Shown piece by piece: positions 18,609-25,686 of a stretch of DNA of 64,000 bases. The DNA comes from Algoriphagus sp. TR-M9 (lineage in GTDB: Bacteria; Bacteroidota; Bacteroidia; Cytophagales; Cyclobacteriaceae). The notes under the pieces were generated by a model, which did no database searches, was not told the DNA's origin, and saw only the letters and a list, made by a program, of their open reading frames with translations. The position numbers and the translations under genes are program-made. The stretch spans positions 2,985,001 to 3,049,000 of the forward strand of contig NZ_CP115160.1 in the NCBI RefSeq assembly GCF_027594545.1, in the 5' to 3' direction. The stretch's first letter is position 1, and each line of letters opens with the position of its first letter.

Positions 18609-19532
18609 ATGAAAAAACTTCTATTTGTAATTGTTTTTCTGACCTCAACGGTAGCCTATTCCCAAAGTTTCTACCGCTTTAGATTTGAGGAACCATGGTC
18701 ATTTTCTGCAAGTGCCGGCCCCACTCAATATTTTGGCGAGCTTTACTCCTTTTGGAAATATAACGAGGGCATTCAACCCGACTGGAATGTCAATATCGCC
18801 GGACATTACACCTTTGGAACCAATCTCAGAGCCCGACTGGATTTTTCCTATATCAAAATGTCCGGATCCGATCCTCCGTCAGATCCTAGGGCTTATCGAA
18901 CGCCCAGAAATTTGAATTTCAGGGCTCAAAACTGGGAAGCTACCGCAATGGTAGAATATTACTGGTTTCCGGTAAAGGTTCCCAATATCCACCGCCCACT
19001 TTGGAATCCCTATATTTTTGCAGGTTTAGGAATGTCCACTAACAATCCGGAGACCCAGCTAGATGGTGAATGGATAGACCTGAGGCCACTTCAGTTGGAA
19101 AACAACCCTTACGAGCGATATATCATTACCTTTCCCATGGGTTTGGGCCTGAAGTATAAAATCAATGTGTATATGGATCTCTTCCTGGAAGGGAACTATA
19201 GATTCACGCTTACAGACTACATGGATGATATTTCCGCCTATAATATCAGTGAATTTTACCTAGACCTTGTAGATGACTATGTATCTGGTGACAATCCAAA
19301 CCGTCTGAGGCTTGCCGTCCGAAACCCAAATTTCCTAGATGACAATGGGCTTCCGGATGTGGACAAAATTTTGAGAAACGGTGGAAGAATCCGCCGTGGA
19401 TCCGGTCTTACGCACCGCTATGATGGATACATGACAGTAAACCTTGGCGTGGAAATTTACCTGGCTCCGGATATCTGGGATAACTTCTTCTTTAGAAATC
19501 GTGTGAACGAGAAAGCTTTCCGATTCTGGTAA
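18609..19532 (+). CDS. DUF6089-type outer-membrane beta-barrel protein
   Basis: A 307-residue protein with a signal peptide ending TVAYSQ (residues 1-19), then alternating aromatic/polar strands typical of an eight- to ten-strand outer-membrane barrel. The start FYRFRFEEPWSFSASAGPTQYFGEL, cut here to FSASAGPTQYFGEL, and the end GVEIYLAPDIWDNFFFR are like DUF6089/OmpA-barrel proteins of Cytophagia. There is no OmpA peptidoglycan-binding domain. A functional role is not known. It ends 16 bases before a convergent acetyltransferase gene. Confidence 0.75.
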   Translation: MKKLLFVIVFLTSTVAYSQSFYRFRFEEPWSFSASAGPTQYFGELYSFWKYNEGIQPDWNVNIAGHYTFGTNLRARLDFSYIKMSGSDPPSDPRAYRTPRNLNFRAQNWEATAMVEYYWFPVKVPNIHRPLWNPYIFAGLGMSTNNPETQLDGEWIDLRPLQLENNPYERYIITFPMGLGLKYKINVYMDLFLEGNYRFTLTDYMDDISAYNISEFYLDLVDDYVSGDNPNRLRLAVRNPNFLDDNGLPDVDKILRNGGRIRRGSGLTHRYDGYMTVNLGVEIYLAPDIWDNFFFRNRVNEKAFRFW

Positions 19533-19548
19533 TCTCAAATTTGAAATC

Positions 19549-20010
19549 TCAAATTTCTACTTTCATCTTTATATCACAGCGACAATATTTGCCCGCTTCC
19601 ATTTCAGCTTCTTTGAAACCCAATTTCTCATAAATCCTCAAGGCTGGGCCAAGCTTGGAGTGGGTATATAACACTACCTTTTTTCCTCCCAGTTCTTTGG
19701 CTTTATCCAGAATTGCCTTGGCTAGAGCCATTCCTATACCTTTTCCCTGAACGCTCGGTGACACGCCCATTTTGACCAACTCAAATTCCCCATCCGAAAT
19801 CTTGTGCAAGCCAACCGTCCCCACTATTTCATCCCCTAATTTGGCGTAGATAATGGTTCCTCCTGGCTTGATGATGGTCTCCTCTGGAGCTTCCAATTGA
19901 GCCCGGTCAAAAGGCTCAATGGAGAATAATTCCTCCACCCAAGCTTGATTTATGGATTTGAAAAAAGGGCTTAATTCAGGTGAATAAGGTATTATCTCGA
20001 TATGCTCCAT
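19549..20010 (-). CDS. GNAT-family N-acetyltransferase
   Basis: A 153-residue single-domain acetyltransferase. The acetyl-CoA pyrophosphate loop is in SPSVQGKGIGMALAKAIL (QGKGIGMALA), preceded by the beta-strand VGLHKISDGEFELVKMGV and followed by KVVLYTHSKLGPALRIYEKLGF. This resembles MarR-linked and YjcF/ArgA-like small GNAT proteins that acetylate small molecules, with no way to name the substrate. Encoded alone, convergent with DUF6089 and divergent from the RidA-like gene. Confidence 0.9.
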   Translation of the reverse strand: MEHIEIIPYSPELSPFFKSINQAWVEELFSIEPFDRAQLEAPEETIIKPGGTIIYAKLGDEIVGTVGLHKISDGEFELVKMGVSPSVQGKGIGMALAKAILDKAKELGGKKVVLYTHSKLGPALRIYEKLGFKEAEMEAGKYCRCDIKMKVEI

Positions 20011-20084
20011 CAGAATGCTTTTTAAAAGTTGATTTCAAAAGTAAAAAGAAACGGCTAGCTTAGAAAAAGCAAAACCACATCCCC

Positions 20085-20597
20085 ATGAAATTTAAAAACC
20101 TATTATTGACGCTAAGCCTAGTCTGTCTATCCCCGCTCTTATCTTATGCCCAAAGCCCGGAAGAAAAACTGAAAGAACTAGGCCTCACTCTCCCGGAGAT
20201 CAGCTCACCTATAGCCAATTATGTAAAGTGGCGTCAAGTTGACAACATTTTGTACTTGTCTGGAAATGGTCCTGCAGTATTCGGAAAGGTAGGTGCAGAG
20301 CTGAGTATAGATGAAGGCTATCAAGCAGCTAGAGAAACCGGGCTGGAGATCATTGCTGTATTAAAGCAAGCCACAGGCGGAAATCTGAGCCGGGTAAAGC
20401 AATTTGTAAAAGTACTGGGAATGGTCAACTCAGATCCAGCATTTACCAAGCAGCCAGCAGTGATCAATGGCTTTTCAGACTTGATGGTAGAGATCTTTGG
20501 AGAAAAAGGAAAACATGCCCGCTCAGCAGTCGGTGTTGCTGCCTTACCAAATAATATGGCCGTGGAGATAGAGGTGATCGTGGAACTCGAACAATAG
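20085..20597 (+). CDS. Secreted RidA-like (YjgF/endoribonuclease L-PSP) protein
   Basis: A 170-residue protein with a signal peptide (residues 1-22, ending LLSYAQ), which is unusual for RidA, normally cytosolic. The mature part, EKLKELGLTLPEISSPIANYV (as LGLTLPEISSPIANYV), VDNILYLSGNGP, ARETGLEIIAVL and ARSAVGVAALPNNMAVEIE, matches the longer YjgF-like subgroup (PF14588). The final segment carries the conserved Arg and Glu-type positions, Arg in HARSAVGV. Cytosolic members deaminate reactive enamines; this subgroup is uncharacterised. A terminator hairpin follows. Confidence 0.88.
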   Translation: MKFKNLLLTLSLVCLSPLLSYAQSPEEKLKELGLTLPEISSPIANYVKWRQVDNILYLSGNGPAVFGKVGAELSIDEGYQAARETGLEIIAVLKQATGGNLSRVKQFVKVLGMVNSDPAFTKQPAVINGFSDLMVEIFGEKGKHARSAVGVAALPNNMAVEIEVIVELEQ

Positions 20598-20612
20598 AAG
20601 GCATAAAATAAA

Positions 20613-20654
20613 GGCGGGAAAGAAATTTAGCTCTCCCGCCAACTTGGCTTTTTT
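20613..20654. terminator. Terminator between convergent RidA-like and DUF2541-like genes
   Basis: GGCGGGA (20613-20619) pairs with TCCCGCC (20634-20640), with a 14-base loop, and a T6 run follows at 20649-20654 on the plus strand. The minus side has only an AT-rich tail, so the hairpin serves mainly the RidA-like gene. Confidence 0.7.
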
Positions 20655-20660
20655 ATTTGG

Positions 20661-21092
20661 CTACTTGATTCCGAAAAGCGTCACATGCGCCTTTCCGTTC
20701 AATATCCCTTTGGTATCATACCAAAACTCCACCGACTTCAGCTTTCTCCTACCCCCCTTTAGATCTATTATTCTGCTTTCCCCTCCCTTTGGGATTTCAA
20801 AGCGGGTATTCAGCTCTTCTGGTCTGCCTCCATCATCATATCGAACGATAATCTTTCTCATGTTCAGCGGGGAATCTGTGACCTTAAATTTCAGTCGGCG
20901 AAAGAAATCGTACGGCCCCTTCACTACGATCACGTCATGGTCTGCAGAATGAGAAGCTGTTACTGTCCCCAGTACCTTCCAGGAACCTACTCTTCCGGCT
21001 CTAGGCGTGGATACTCGCTGTGCTTCGGCGTAAGAAATGCTCAAGAACGTGAACACAGTAACTAAAAGGATAAAAACTCTAATGGTTCTCAT
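20661..21092 (-). CDS. Small secreted beta-rich protein, DUF2541-like
   Basis: A 143-residue protein with a clear signal peptide (about residues 1-24, ending SYAEAQ). The mature 119 residues contain SWKVLGTVTASHSADHDVI, the PYDFFRRLKFKV strand and GGESRIIDLKGGRRKLKSVEFWYD, cut as SRIIDLKGGRRKLKSVEF, resembling the DUF2541/YaaI-like pattern in which a Gly-Gly-x-Ser-Arg turn precedes ID(L)xGxxR. The family is predicted to be periplasmic and has no known activity. Stands alone; upstream 282 bases before the HPP gene hold no recognised element apart from AT-rich sequence. Confidence 0.65.
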   Translation of the reverse strand: MRTIRVFILLVTVFTFLSISYAEAQRVSTPRAGRVGSWKVLGTVTASHSADHDVIVVKGPYDFFRRLKFKVTDSPLNMRKIIVRYDDGGRPEELNTRFEIPKGGESRIIDLKGGRRKLKSVEFWYDTKGILNGKAHVTLFGIK

Positions 21093-21375
21093 AATTCTAA
21101 AAATTTTGGTGTCATTAAATTTAGGCAGATTACTCCAAAACGCACAAACTCAGACGGAGATAAAATAATAAAATGAGCAATAAATAAGGATACCGCTGCC
21201 TCAAAACCTAATCGTTTAGAATTCAAGGATTTTAGATTTTTTACACAGTTTCCACAATATTCAGGTCATTTTTTTCTATTTCAAACCAAAAAACCCCTGA
21301 ATTTCCCAGAATTCTTGACTTCAGAAGTGATTATTGCCCATTTTTGCAAAATTGAATTTTTAGAATCAAGGTTAA

Positions 21376-21993
21376 ATGAAGAAGCAAATTCAGCGTGGAA
21401 TACGCGTTTCACGATACGTTTTTTACAAGGAAACACTCATAGATACCAAAGAACACCTCTGGTCTTTTATAGGAGCGTTTGTAGGGATAGGATTGATCAC
21501 ATTTTTCCATTCCAAAAGCCTAAATGGTTATGAAAACCTCTTCCTCATAGGATCTTTTGGTGCGTCCAGTGTTTTAGTATATGGCTTAATTGGAAGCCCT
21601 TTGGCGCAGCCCAGAAATCTGGTCGGCGGACATGTAGTTTCAGCGATAGTGGGTGTGACTGTAAACTTGATTTTCCCAAATACACTATGGGTTGCTGCAC
21701 CTTTGGCGGTAGCTTTGTCCATAGTGTTGATGCAAATAACGCTTACGCTGCATCCACCGGGTGGAGCTACGGCGCTCATCGCAGTGATCGGTTCAGAAAA
21801 AGTAAAAGCACTCGGATATATGTATGTAATTTCCCCTGTGCTGACCGGTTCCTTGATTCTGCTGGTAGTCGCTTTAGTTTTTAACAACATCACCTCACAG
21901 CGGAAATACCCATCGCATCGGCCGTTCAAGAGAACTTTAAAAGTATTGAAGAGAAAAAGGTTAATTATGAACAGAAGATCACTCAAACTTTAA
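21376..21993 (+). CDS. HPP-family integral membrane protein
   Basis: A 205-residue protein with four predicted membrane segments (about residues 27-47, 54-72, 95-115 and 140-165) and a basic tail rich in Lys and Arg. The motif HPPGGATAL that names the HPP family is present near residue 131, together with LIGSFGASSVLVYGL and SPLAQPRNLVGGH. Some HPP proteins transport nitrite in plastids and cyanobacteria; bacterial stand-alone members are not characterised. The ATG at 21376 is the first start in the frame. Preceded by AT-rich sequence. Confidence 0.9.
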   Translation: MKKQIQRGIRVSRYVFYKETLIDTKEHLWSFIGAFVGIGLITFFHSKSLNGYENLFLIGSFGASSVLVYGLIGSPLAQPRNLVGGHVVSAIVGVTVNLIFPNTLWVAAPLAVALSIVLMQITLTLHPPGGATALIAVIGSEKVKALGYMYVISPVLTGSLILLVVALVFNNITSQRKYPSHRPFKRTLKVLKRKRLIMNRRSLKL

Positions 21994-22022
21994 CTTAAAT
22001 CCACCAGTTTTATGGGTTGCGT

Positions 22023-22703
22023 TTATTTTTCTACATAAAATATCTTTCCGTTATTCGAAGTATCGATATCCACTTTCTCTGTTTTTCTTGAAATACTAAG
22101 CTCAGCATAATTTCCTATCGTCCCAGAAATCTCCTCAACTTCACCCAAAACATTACATTTATCATCCGTCAATAACATGCTTAAGTCTTTCACGGATTTT
22201 AAAGTTAAATCAAATTTTGGCTCTGATTTGAGTTGCAGAAATGAAAATTCAGAGCTTTCGGAAATATTTACAGTACTGTTTTCAGAATTGATCAAAAGAG
22301 AATCCTGAGAAAACCCTAACAAATTAACATTACCCGTATTACTAACGATCAGATGTTTCAAATTACCAACTAGTAAAGTGTAATTACCATTACGTGCATT
22401 GCGGATATTTCTGATGTAAAGTGTATCATTTTTCACTGTCAAATCGTGGGTTGGCTTAGTCTTAGGCTGCTCAATCCCATCTCCAATTAACTCATTATAT
22501 TCCAAGCGATTGCTATCTCCAGGAACGATTTGAAGGGTCGATACCTCGTCTATATTGATTGCAGAAAAATCTGCTAAAGCATTCTCAGTTTTCACGATTT
22601 TTGGCTCATCATCCATAAATTCATACGAAATCAGCATGGTTGAAATAATACTCAGCCATGAAAATGACAAAAAAGAAAAGATATATTTATTGCTGGTTTT
22701 CAT
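22023..22703 (-). CDS. Predicted cell-surface/periplasmic beta-helix protein (GIN-like domain)
   Basis: A 226-residue protein. An N-terminal hydrophobic stretch (residues 9-27) may be a signal or anchor. The rest looks like repeating short beta strands (ADFSAINIDEVSTLQIVPG, LTVKNDTLYIRNIRN, LLVGNLKHLIVSNTGNVNL), a right-handed helix pattern seen in DUF2807/GIN domains. Function unknown. It is the last gene of the ABC/GntR operon and overlaps the GntR gene by 17 bases, suggesting translational coupling; such regulated operons often carry an envelope-stress readout, which here is inference. Confidence 0.65.
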   Translation of the reverse strand: MKTSNKYIFSFLSFSWLSIISTMLISYEFMDDEPKIVKTENALADFSAINIDEVSTLQIVPGDSNRLEYNELIGDGIEQPKTKPTHDLTVKNDTLYIRNIRNARNGNYTLLVGNLKHLIVSNTGNVNLLGFSQDSLLINSENSTVNISESSEFSFLQLKSEPKFDLTLKSVKDLSMLLTDDKCNVLGEVEEISGTIGNYAELSISRKTEKVDIDTSNNGKIFYVEK

Positions 22704-23067
22704 GGTCGTTGGATTGAATGGTTTGAATCAGGATTTGTAAATCCTTCGAATTGAGTTTGAGCACTTCTATCTGGTGAAGAATGCCCGGTAATTCATCATT
22801 TAAGAAGGACTGCTTTTGCATTTGGAGTAAATTTTGTTTTGCGTCAGCAGCTACGAAAAAACCGATGCCTCGTTTGTTCTCGATAATCCCCTCTTCCTCC
22901 ATCAGCGTATAGCTTCTCATCACCGTATTGCGGTTTACCTCCATATCCACAGCCAATTCCCTTACTGAAGGGATCTTCTCGCCTGCTACAATTTTACCTT
23001 GCAAAATCTGGTCGGCTACCCAATCCCGGATCTGGAGAAAGATGTTTTTTGTTTCGTTAAACTCCAT
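22687..23067 (-). CDS. GntR-family (YtrA-type) transcriptional regulator
   Basis: A 126-residue protein with an N-terminal winged helix (about residues 8-75) containing GEKIPSVRELAVDMEVNRNTVMR, cut as PSVRELAVDMEVNRNTVMR, typical of GntR. The short C-terminal tail (about 40 residues) is the YtrA type that is encoded with ABC transporters and senses antibiotics or envelope stress. The start is set at 23067: AGGAGG lies 7 bases upstream, and it directly follows the permease stop, whereas the longer frame to 23103 overlaps the permease. It probably binds the palindrome upstream of the operon. Confidence 0.92.
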   Translation of the reverse strand: MEFNETKNIFLQIRDWVADQILQGKIVAGEKIPSVRELAVDMEVNRNTVMRSYTLMEEEGIIENKRGIGFFVAADAKQNLLQMQKQSFLNDELPGILHQIEVLKLNSKDLQILIQTIQSNDHENQQ

Positions 23068-23068
23068 C

Positions 23069-23917
23069 TTAAACCTCCTGTTCTTTAAGTTTGAGATAAG
23101 CAATCCAATAGAAAAAGACCATTGCTACCCAAGCCAAAACAGTAAAAACAAACATCAACAACGGGGTATTTCCTAAAAATTGCGGTTGTCGAAAATGTAT
23201 TTGTGAAGTAAAAATCTTTGAAGGGTCTTCAGGTATTCCTACTAATATCCATGATAAAACTATCGGTGTACAAGCAATCAGCGCGCAGAAACTTATAAAA
23301 GCCAATGGCATCAGCAATGAATTCCATTTTCCGAAAATAATGCCACCGGAAAACATCAATGAAATAAATAGTGCAGCAATCCCGAATAAGAAAAAATACG
23401 ACATCAGAGGCTTATCCCAATAATAATAAAATGGAAAAATCATCTGCCATATATCCAAGTTATCAACCACTACCGGAATAGAGGAAGTACCAACGTAGGT
23501 GGTAGTGATATATGACATCTGAAACAAGCTTTTAGAAACAGATATTGCAAGAATATACATAACAGTAAAAAGAACCGGAAACATTAAGACTCTTGTAAAG
23601 AACTGCACAAAATACTTCTCTATGGCTAAGCCTGGGATCGACAGATAAACTAGCGAGGATCTTTTAGTTCGGAGATCAACAAAGCTAAATCCAATTCCAA
23701 AAATCACTAAGAATAAAAATTCCGAATAAAATAAATAACTAAACTCTGACTGGCCAAAGGTTGTAGTATATCTGTTCGCGAAAAAAATAAGGAGAAATAA
23801 ACCTGTAATTATGAAAAAAACACCGAGTACACCCATCTGGTAGAACTTACGGTGCATTAAAAACTCAAAACGAAATAGATTGATTAGACGACGTGTACTA
23901 ATTGAGTTAGCATTCAT
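23069..23917 (-). CDS. ABC transporter permease-like membrane protein
   Basis: A 282-residue protein with about six hydrophobic segments (near residues 27-47, 62-80, 100-120, 158-180, 188-208 and 252-274), which fits the single-subunit membrane partner of an ABC-2-type exporter. No characteristic motif is strong enough to name a substrate. The gene overlaps the ATPase by four bases at the ATGA junction and ends one base before the GntR start. The whole set resembles the ytr/bcr-type units of Firmicutes and Bacteroidota, where the exporter handles cationic peptides or antibiotics; substrate here is unknown. Confidence 0.85.
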   Translation of the reverse strand: MNANSISTRRLINLFRFEFLMHRKFYQMGVLGVFFIITGLFLLIFFANRYTTTFGQSEFSYLFYSEFLFLVIFGIGFSFVDLRTKRSSLVYLSIPGLAIEKYFVQFFTRVLMFPVLFTVMYILAISVSKSLFQMSYITTTYVGTSSIPVVVDNLDIWQMIFPFYYYWDKPLMSYFFLFGIAALFISLMFSGGIIFGKWNSLLMPLAFISFCALIACTPIVLSWILVGIPEDPSKIFTSQIHFRQPQFLGNTPLLMFVFTVLAWVAMVFFYWIAYLKLKEQEV

Positions 23918-24771
23918 AGGACTTCGGGGTTTTGAGTTTGAAAAATTGATTCATTGCTTAGACTTTTATTCAGAACTGCGTTAAAAAGCAATTCAAGATT
24001 TACTGGCGTTTGAGCCTCACTCCCATTTCTTTCCCGAATAAATTGATAGCCCGTTCCATACTTTTCTACATGTATGCTGTCCTCAGGCAAATTTGGAGAA
24101 GTATTAAAAAGCAAGCGATCAGACAACTCCAACAAATCAGCATCCAACTGAACCTTCCCGGCATTTAAAATCGCAACCCGATCAATCAATTTCTCCACAT
24201 CAGCCACTAGGTGCGTGGAGATAATCACCGTTTGTTCATCTTTGATATTACCAGCTACCACTTTTCTAAAGACACTTTTGGAGGGAATATCCAACCCATT
24301 CGTAGGCTCATCGAAAAGCAAAAACCTACAATTGGTGCTCAAGGCAAAGGAAAGAAAAACCTTCTTTCGCTCTCCCAGAGAAAGTTCTTTGAGTTTGACT
24401 TTCTTTTCCAGACCAAAATCAGCTAAAATCTGATCAAACTGGGAAGCGTCAAACCCTAGATAAAAAGCCCCCATGACCCTTTCATATTCTCCAATGCTCA
24501 TATTTCCAGGATAAGCTACATCATCGGCGAGAAAGAAAATATCTTCTAAAAAAGCTGGCTTCCTGTCTTTTGGAATGTGCTGACCAAGTGCTATTGCGCC
24601 ACTTTTAGGAAATAGCAAACCAGCAAGCAAATGAAGTAAAGTGGATTTACCCGCTCCATTTTTACCAAGTAAGCCTACCACGGATCCTTCTGGAATAGAC
24701 CACTGAAGCCCTTCAAAAAGCATAGGCCTTTTGCGGTATGAAAAATCTAAATCTTTGACTGAAATTACCAT
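23914..24771 (-). CDS. ABC transporter ATP-binding protein
   Basis: A 285-residue ATPase subunit. Walker A is GLLGKNGAGKSTLLHLLAG (residues about 34-52), the Q-loop precedes EDIFFLADDV, the ABC signature is LSLGERKK and Walker B is FLLFDEPTNGLD followed by ISTHLVADVEKL with the H-loop His. The last 75 residues are a variable C-terminal extension. It is first in the operon, with its ATG at 24771 next to a palindromic operator and promoter. The FDEPTNGLD form is common in ABC-2/drug-type exporters. Confidence 0.95.
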   Translation of the reverse strand: MVISVKDLDFSYRKRPMLFEGLQWSIPEGSVVGLLGKNGAGKSTLLHLLAGLLFPKSGAIALGQHIPKDRKPAFLEDIFFLADDVAYPGNMSIGEYERVMGAFYLGFDASQFDQILADFGLEKKVKLKELSLGERKKVFLSFALSTNCRFLLFDEPTNGLDIPSKSVFRKVVAGNIKDEQTVIISTHLVADVEKLIDRVAILNAGKVQLDADLLELSDRLLFNTSPNLPEDSIHVEKYGTGYQFIRERNGSEAQTPVNLELLFNAVLNKSLSNESIFQTQNPEVL

Positions 24772-24782
24772 AGTGTTATACT

Positions 24783-24800
24783 GTCATAGTGTATTATGAC
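24783..24800. promoter_or_regulatory. Palindromic operator for the GntR regulator
   Basis: GTCATA (24783-24788) and TATGAC (24795-24800) form a perfect inverted repeat around GTGTAT. A second, overlapping inverted repeat AGTGT-N6-ACACT spans 24788-24803. The site lies 11 bases upstream of the ABC ATPase start and just downstream of the predicted -7 box, where GntR binding would block initiation. The repressor is encoded in the same operon, so autoregulation is likely. Confidence 0.75.
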
Positions 24801-24801
24801 A

Positions 24802-24831
24802 CTAAAGTACTGACTAATTTTGAAAATCAAA
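24802..24831 (-). promoter_or_regulatory. Probable promoter of the ABC/GntR operon
   Basis: On the minus strand TTTG (24831-24828) and TACTTTAG (24809-24802) are separated by 18 bases and differ from the Bacteroidota consensus by one position in the -7 box. The start site would fall inside the palindrome. On the opposite strand, TAATTTTG at 24815-24822 is a -7-like box for the divergent acetyltransferase. Confidence 0.6.
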
Positions 24832-24872
24832 CTTTTCTAGAAAGATTTTCATCAAACTCTTAAATTCAGCCT

Positions 24873-25406
24873 ATGGATCAACCCTACCTATTTACCAGCC
24901 AAAGACTTGGCTTCCGCACCTGGCATCCCACAGACCTAGAGCTTTTTGCAGAAATGAATGCAGATCGAGAAACCATGCAGTTCTTTCAGAAAGCATTAAA
25001 CCAAACTGAATCGCAAGCAATGATGGATCGCATGAATAAACTCTACCAGGATCGGGGGTATTGCTATTTTGCCGTGGAAATCTTGGAGACAAGTGAGTTT
25101 TTGGGCATGATTGGTTTAGGTTGGAAGACTTTTGAGGCCACATTCACGCCCTGTGTGGACATTGGGTGGAGAATCAGCAAGAATTTTTGGAATAAAGGAT
25201 ATACTACTGAGGGAGCTACCCGATGTCTTGAATACGCCAAGGAATTAGGTATCAAAGAAGTGTTTTCGCTTGCCTCCGCAAAAAACTTAGCATCGCTCCG
25301 TGTGATGCAAAAAATAGGAATGAATTACGCGTACGACTTCGAGCATCTTGATTTAGTAGAACATCCGAGATTGCAACCTTGTAGTTTGTATAAGATTGCC
25401 TTTTAG
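24873..25406 (+). CDS. GNAT acetyltransferase, RimJ/RimL type (Acetyltransf_3)
   Basis: A 177-residue protein with the conserved order RLGFRTWHPTDLELFAEMN (cut as RLGFRTWHPTDLE), IGWRISKNFWNKGYTTEG and ALKY-like ALEYAKELGI, then ASLRVMQKIGMNY near residues 144-156. This is the classical profile of RimJ/RimL and related N-terminal or antibiotic acetyltransferases. Its substrate is unclear. Divergent from the ABC operon with an intergenic region of 101 bases that contains the operator and both promoter-like boxes. Ends 280 bases before the next gene on the other strand. Confidence 0.9.
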   Translation: MDQPYLFTSQRLGFRTWHPTDLELFAEMNADRETMQFFQKALNQTESQAMMDRMNKLYQDRGYCYFAVEILETSEFLGMIGLGWKTFEATFTPCVDIGWRISKNFWNKGYTTEGATRCLEYAKELGIKEVFSLASAKNLASLRVMQKIGMNYAYDFEHLDLVEHPRLQPCSLYKIAF

Positions 25407-25633
25407 CTATTGACAGGTGGGTGGTGATCAGTGGAAAAGTTGAAAGAATCAAAGGTTCAAGGCGACAAACAGTAGGACAAAGATCTGCGGAAATCTGCGT
25501 CTTTCTATCTCCGCAAATCTGCGGGAGATTTTCAAGCAAGTCCTGGAATGTCCAGGTTCAAAAAGTCCAGTATATCAGAATCAAATAGCCGCGTTCTCTG
25601 CGTTCCCCTCTGTGGCCTCTGCGGTTAAATAAA
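25407..25633. other. Gene-free spacer with degenerate repeats
   Basis: This stretch has no supported coding frame. Around 25480-25535 the words ATCTGCGGAAATCTGCG and CCGCAAATCTGCGGGAG recur as imperfect direct and inverted copies, and a further repeat member ends near 25629. The short frames open across it do not resemble proteins. Confidence 0.5.
25595..25629 (+). repeat. Dispersed intergenic repeat, copy A (TCTCTGCG...CTGCGGTTAAA)
   Basis: This segment aligns without gaps with 58905-58939: 26 of 35 bases are identical, including CCT(C/T)TGTG and the GGTTAAA end. Similar sequences are known in intergenic DNA of Bacteroidota; I cite that only as a general recollection. The second copy is in the same orientation upstream of the GSCFA gene. 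Confidence 0.5.
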
Positions 25634-25662
25634 AAAATACCACCTCCAACTTGGAAATGGCA
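25634..25662 (-). terminator. Terminator after the LamG/LGFP/papain-like gene
   Basis: On the minus strand CCATTTCC (25660-25653) pairs with GGAGGTGG (25647-25640), with two G-U pairs and a 5-base loop, and a T-rich tail follows (25639-25628). The stem resembles that of the terminator at 29316-29351. Confidence 0.8.
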
Positions 25663-25686
25663 TTTATATCAAAGCAGGTTTTGATC

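Noticed and set aside
23068..23103. Longer GntR start at 23103
   Set aside because: It overlaps the permease, while AGGAGG sits before the ATG at 23067.
25252..25539. 95-codon frame on the minus strand across the repeat spacer
   Set aside because: It overlaps the acetyltransferase and runs into degenerate repeat DNA without protein features.
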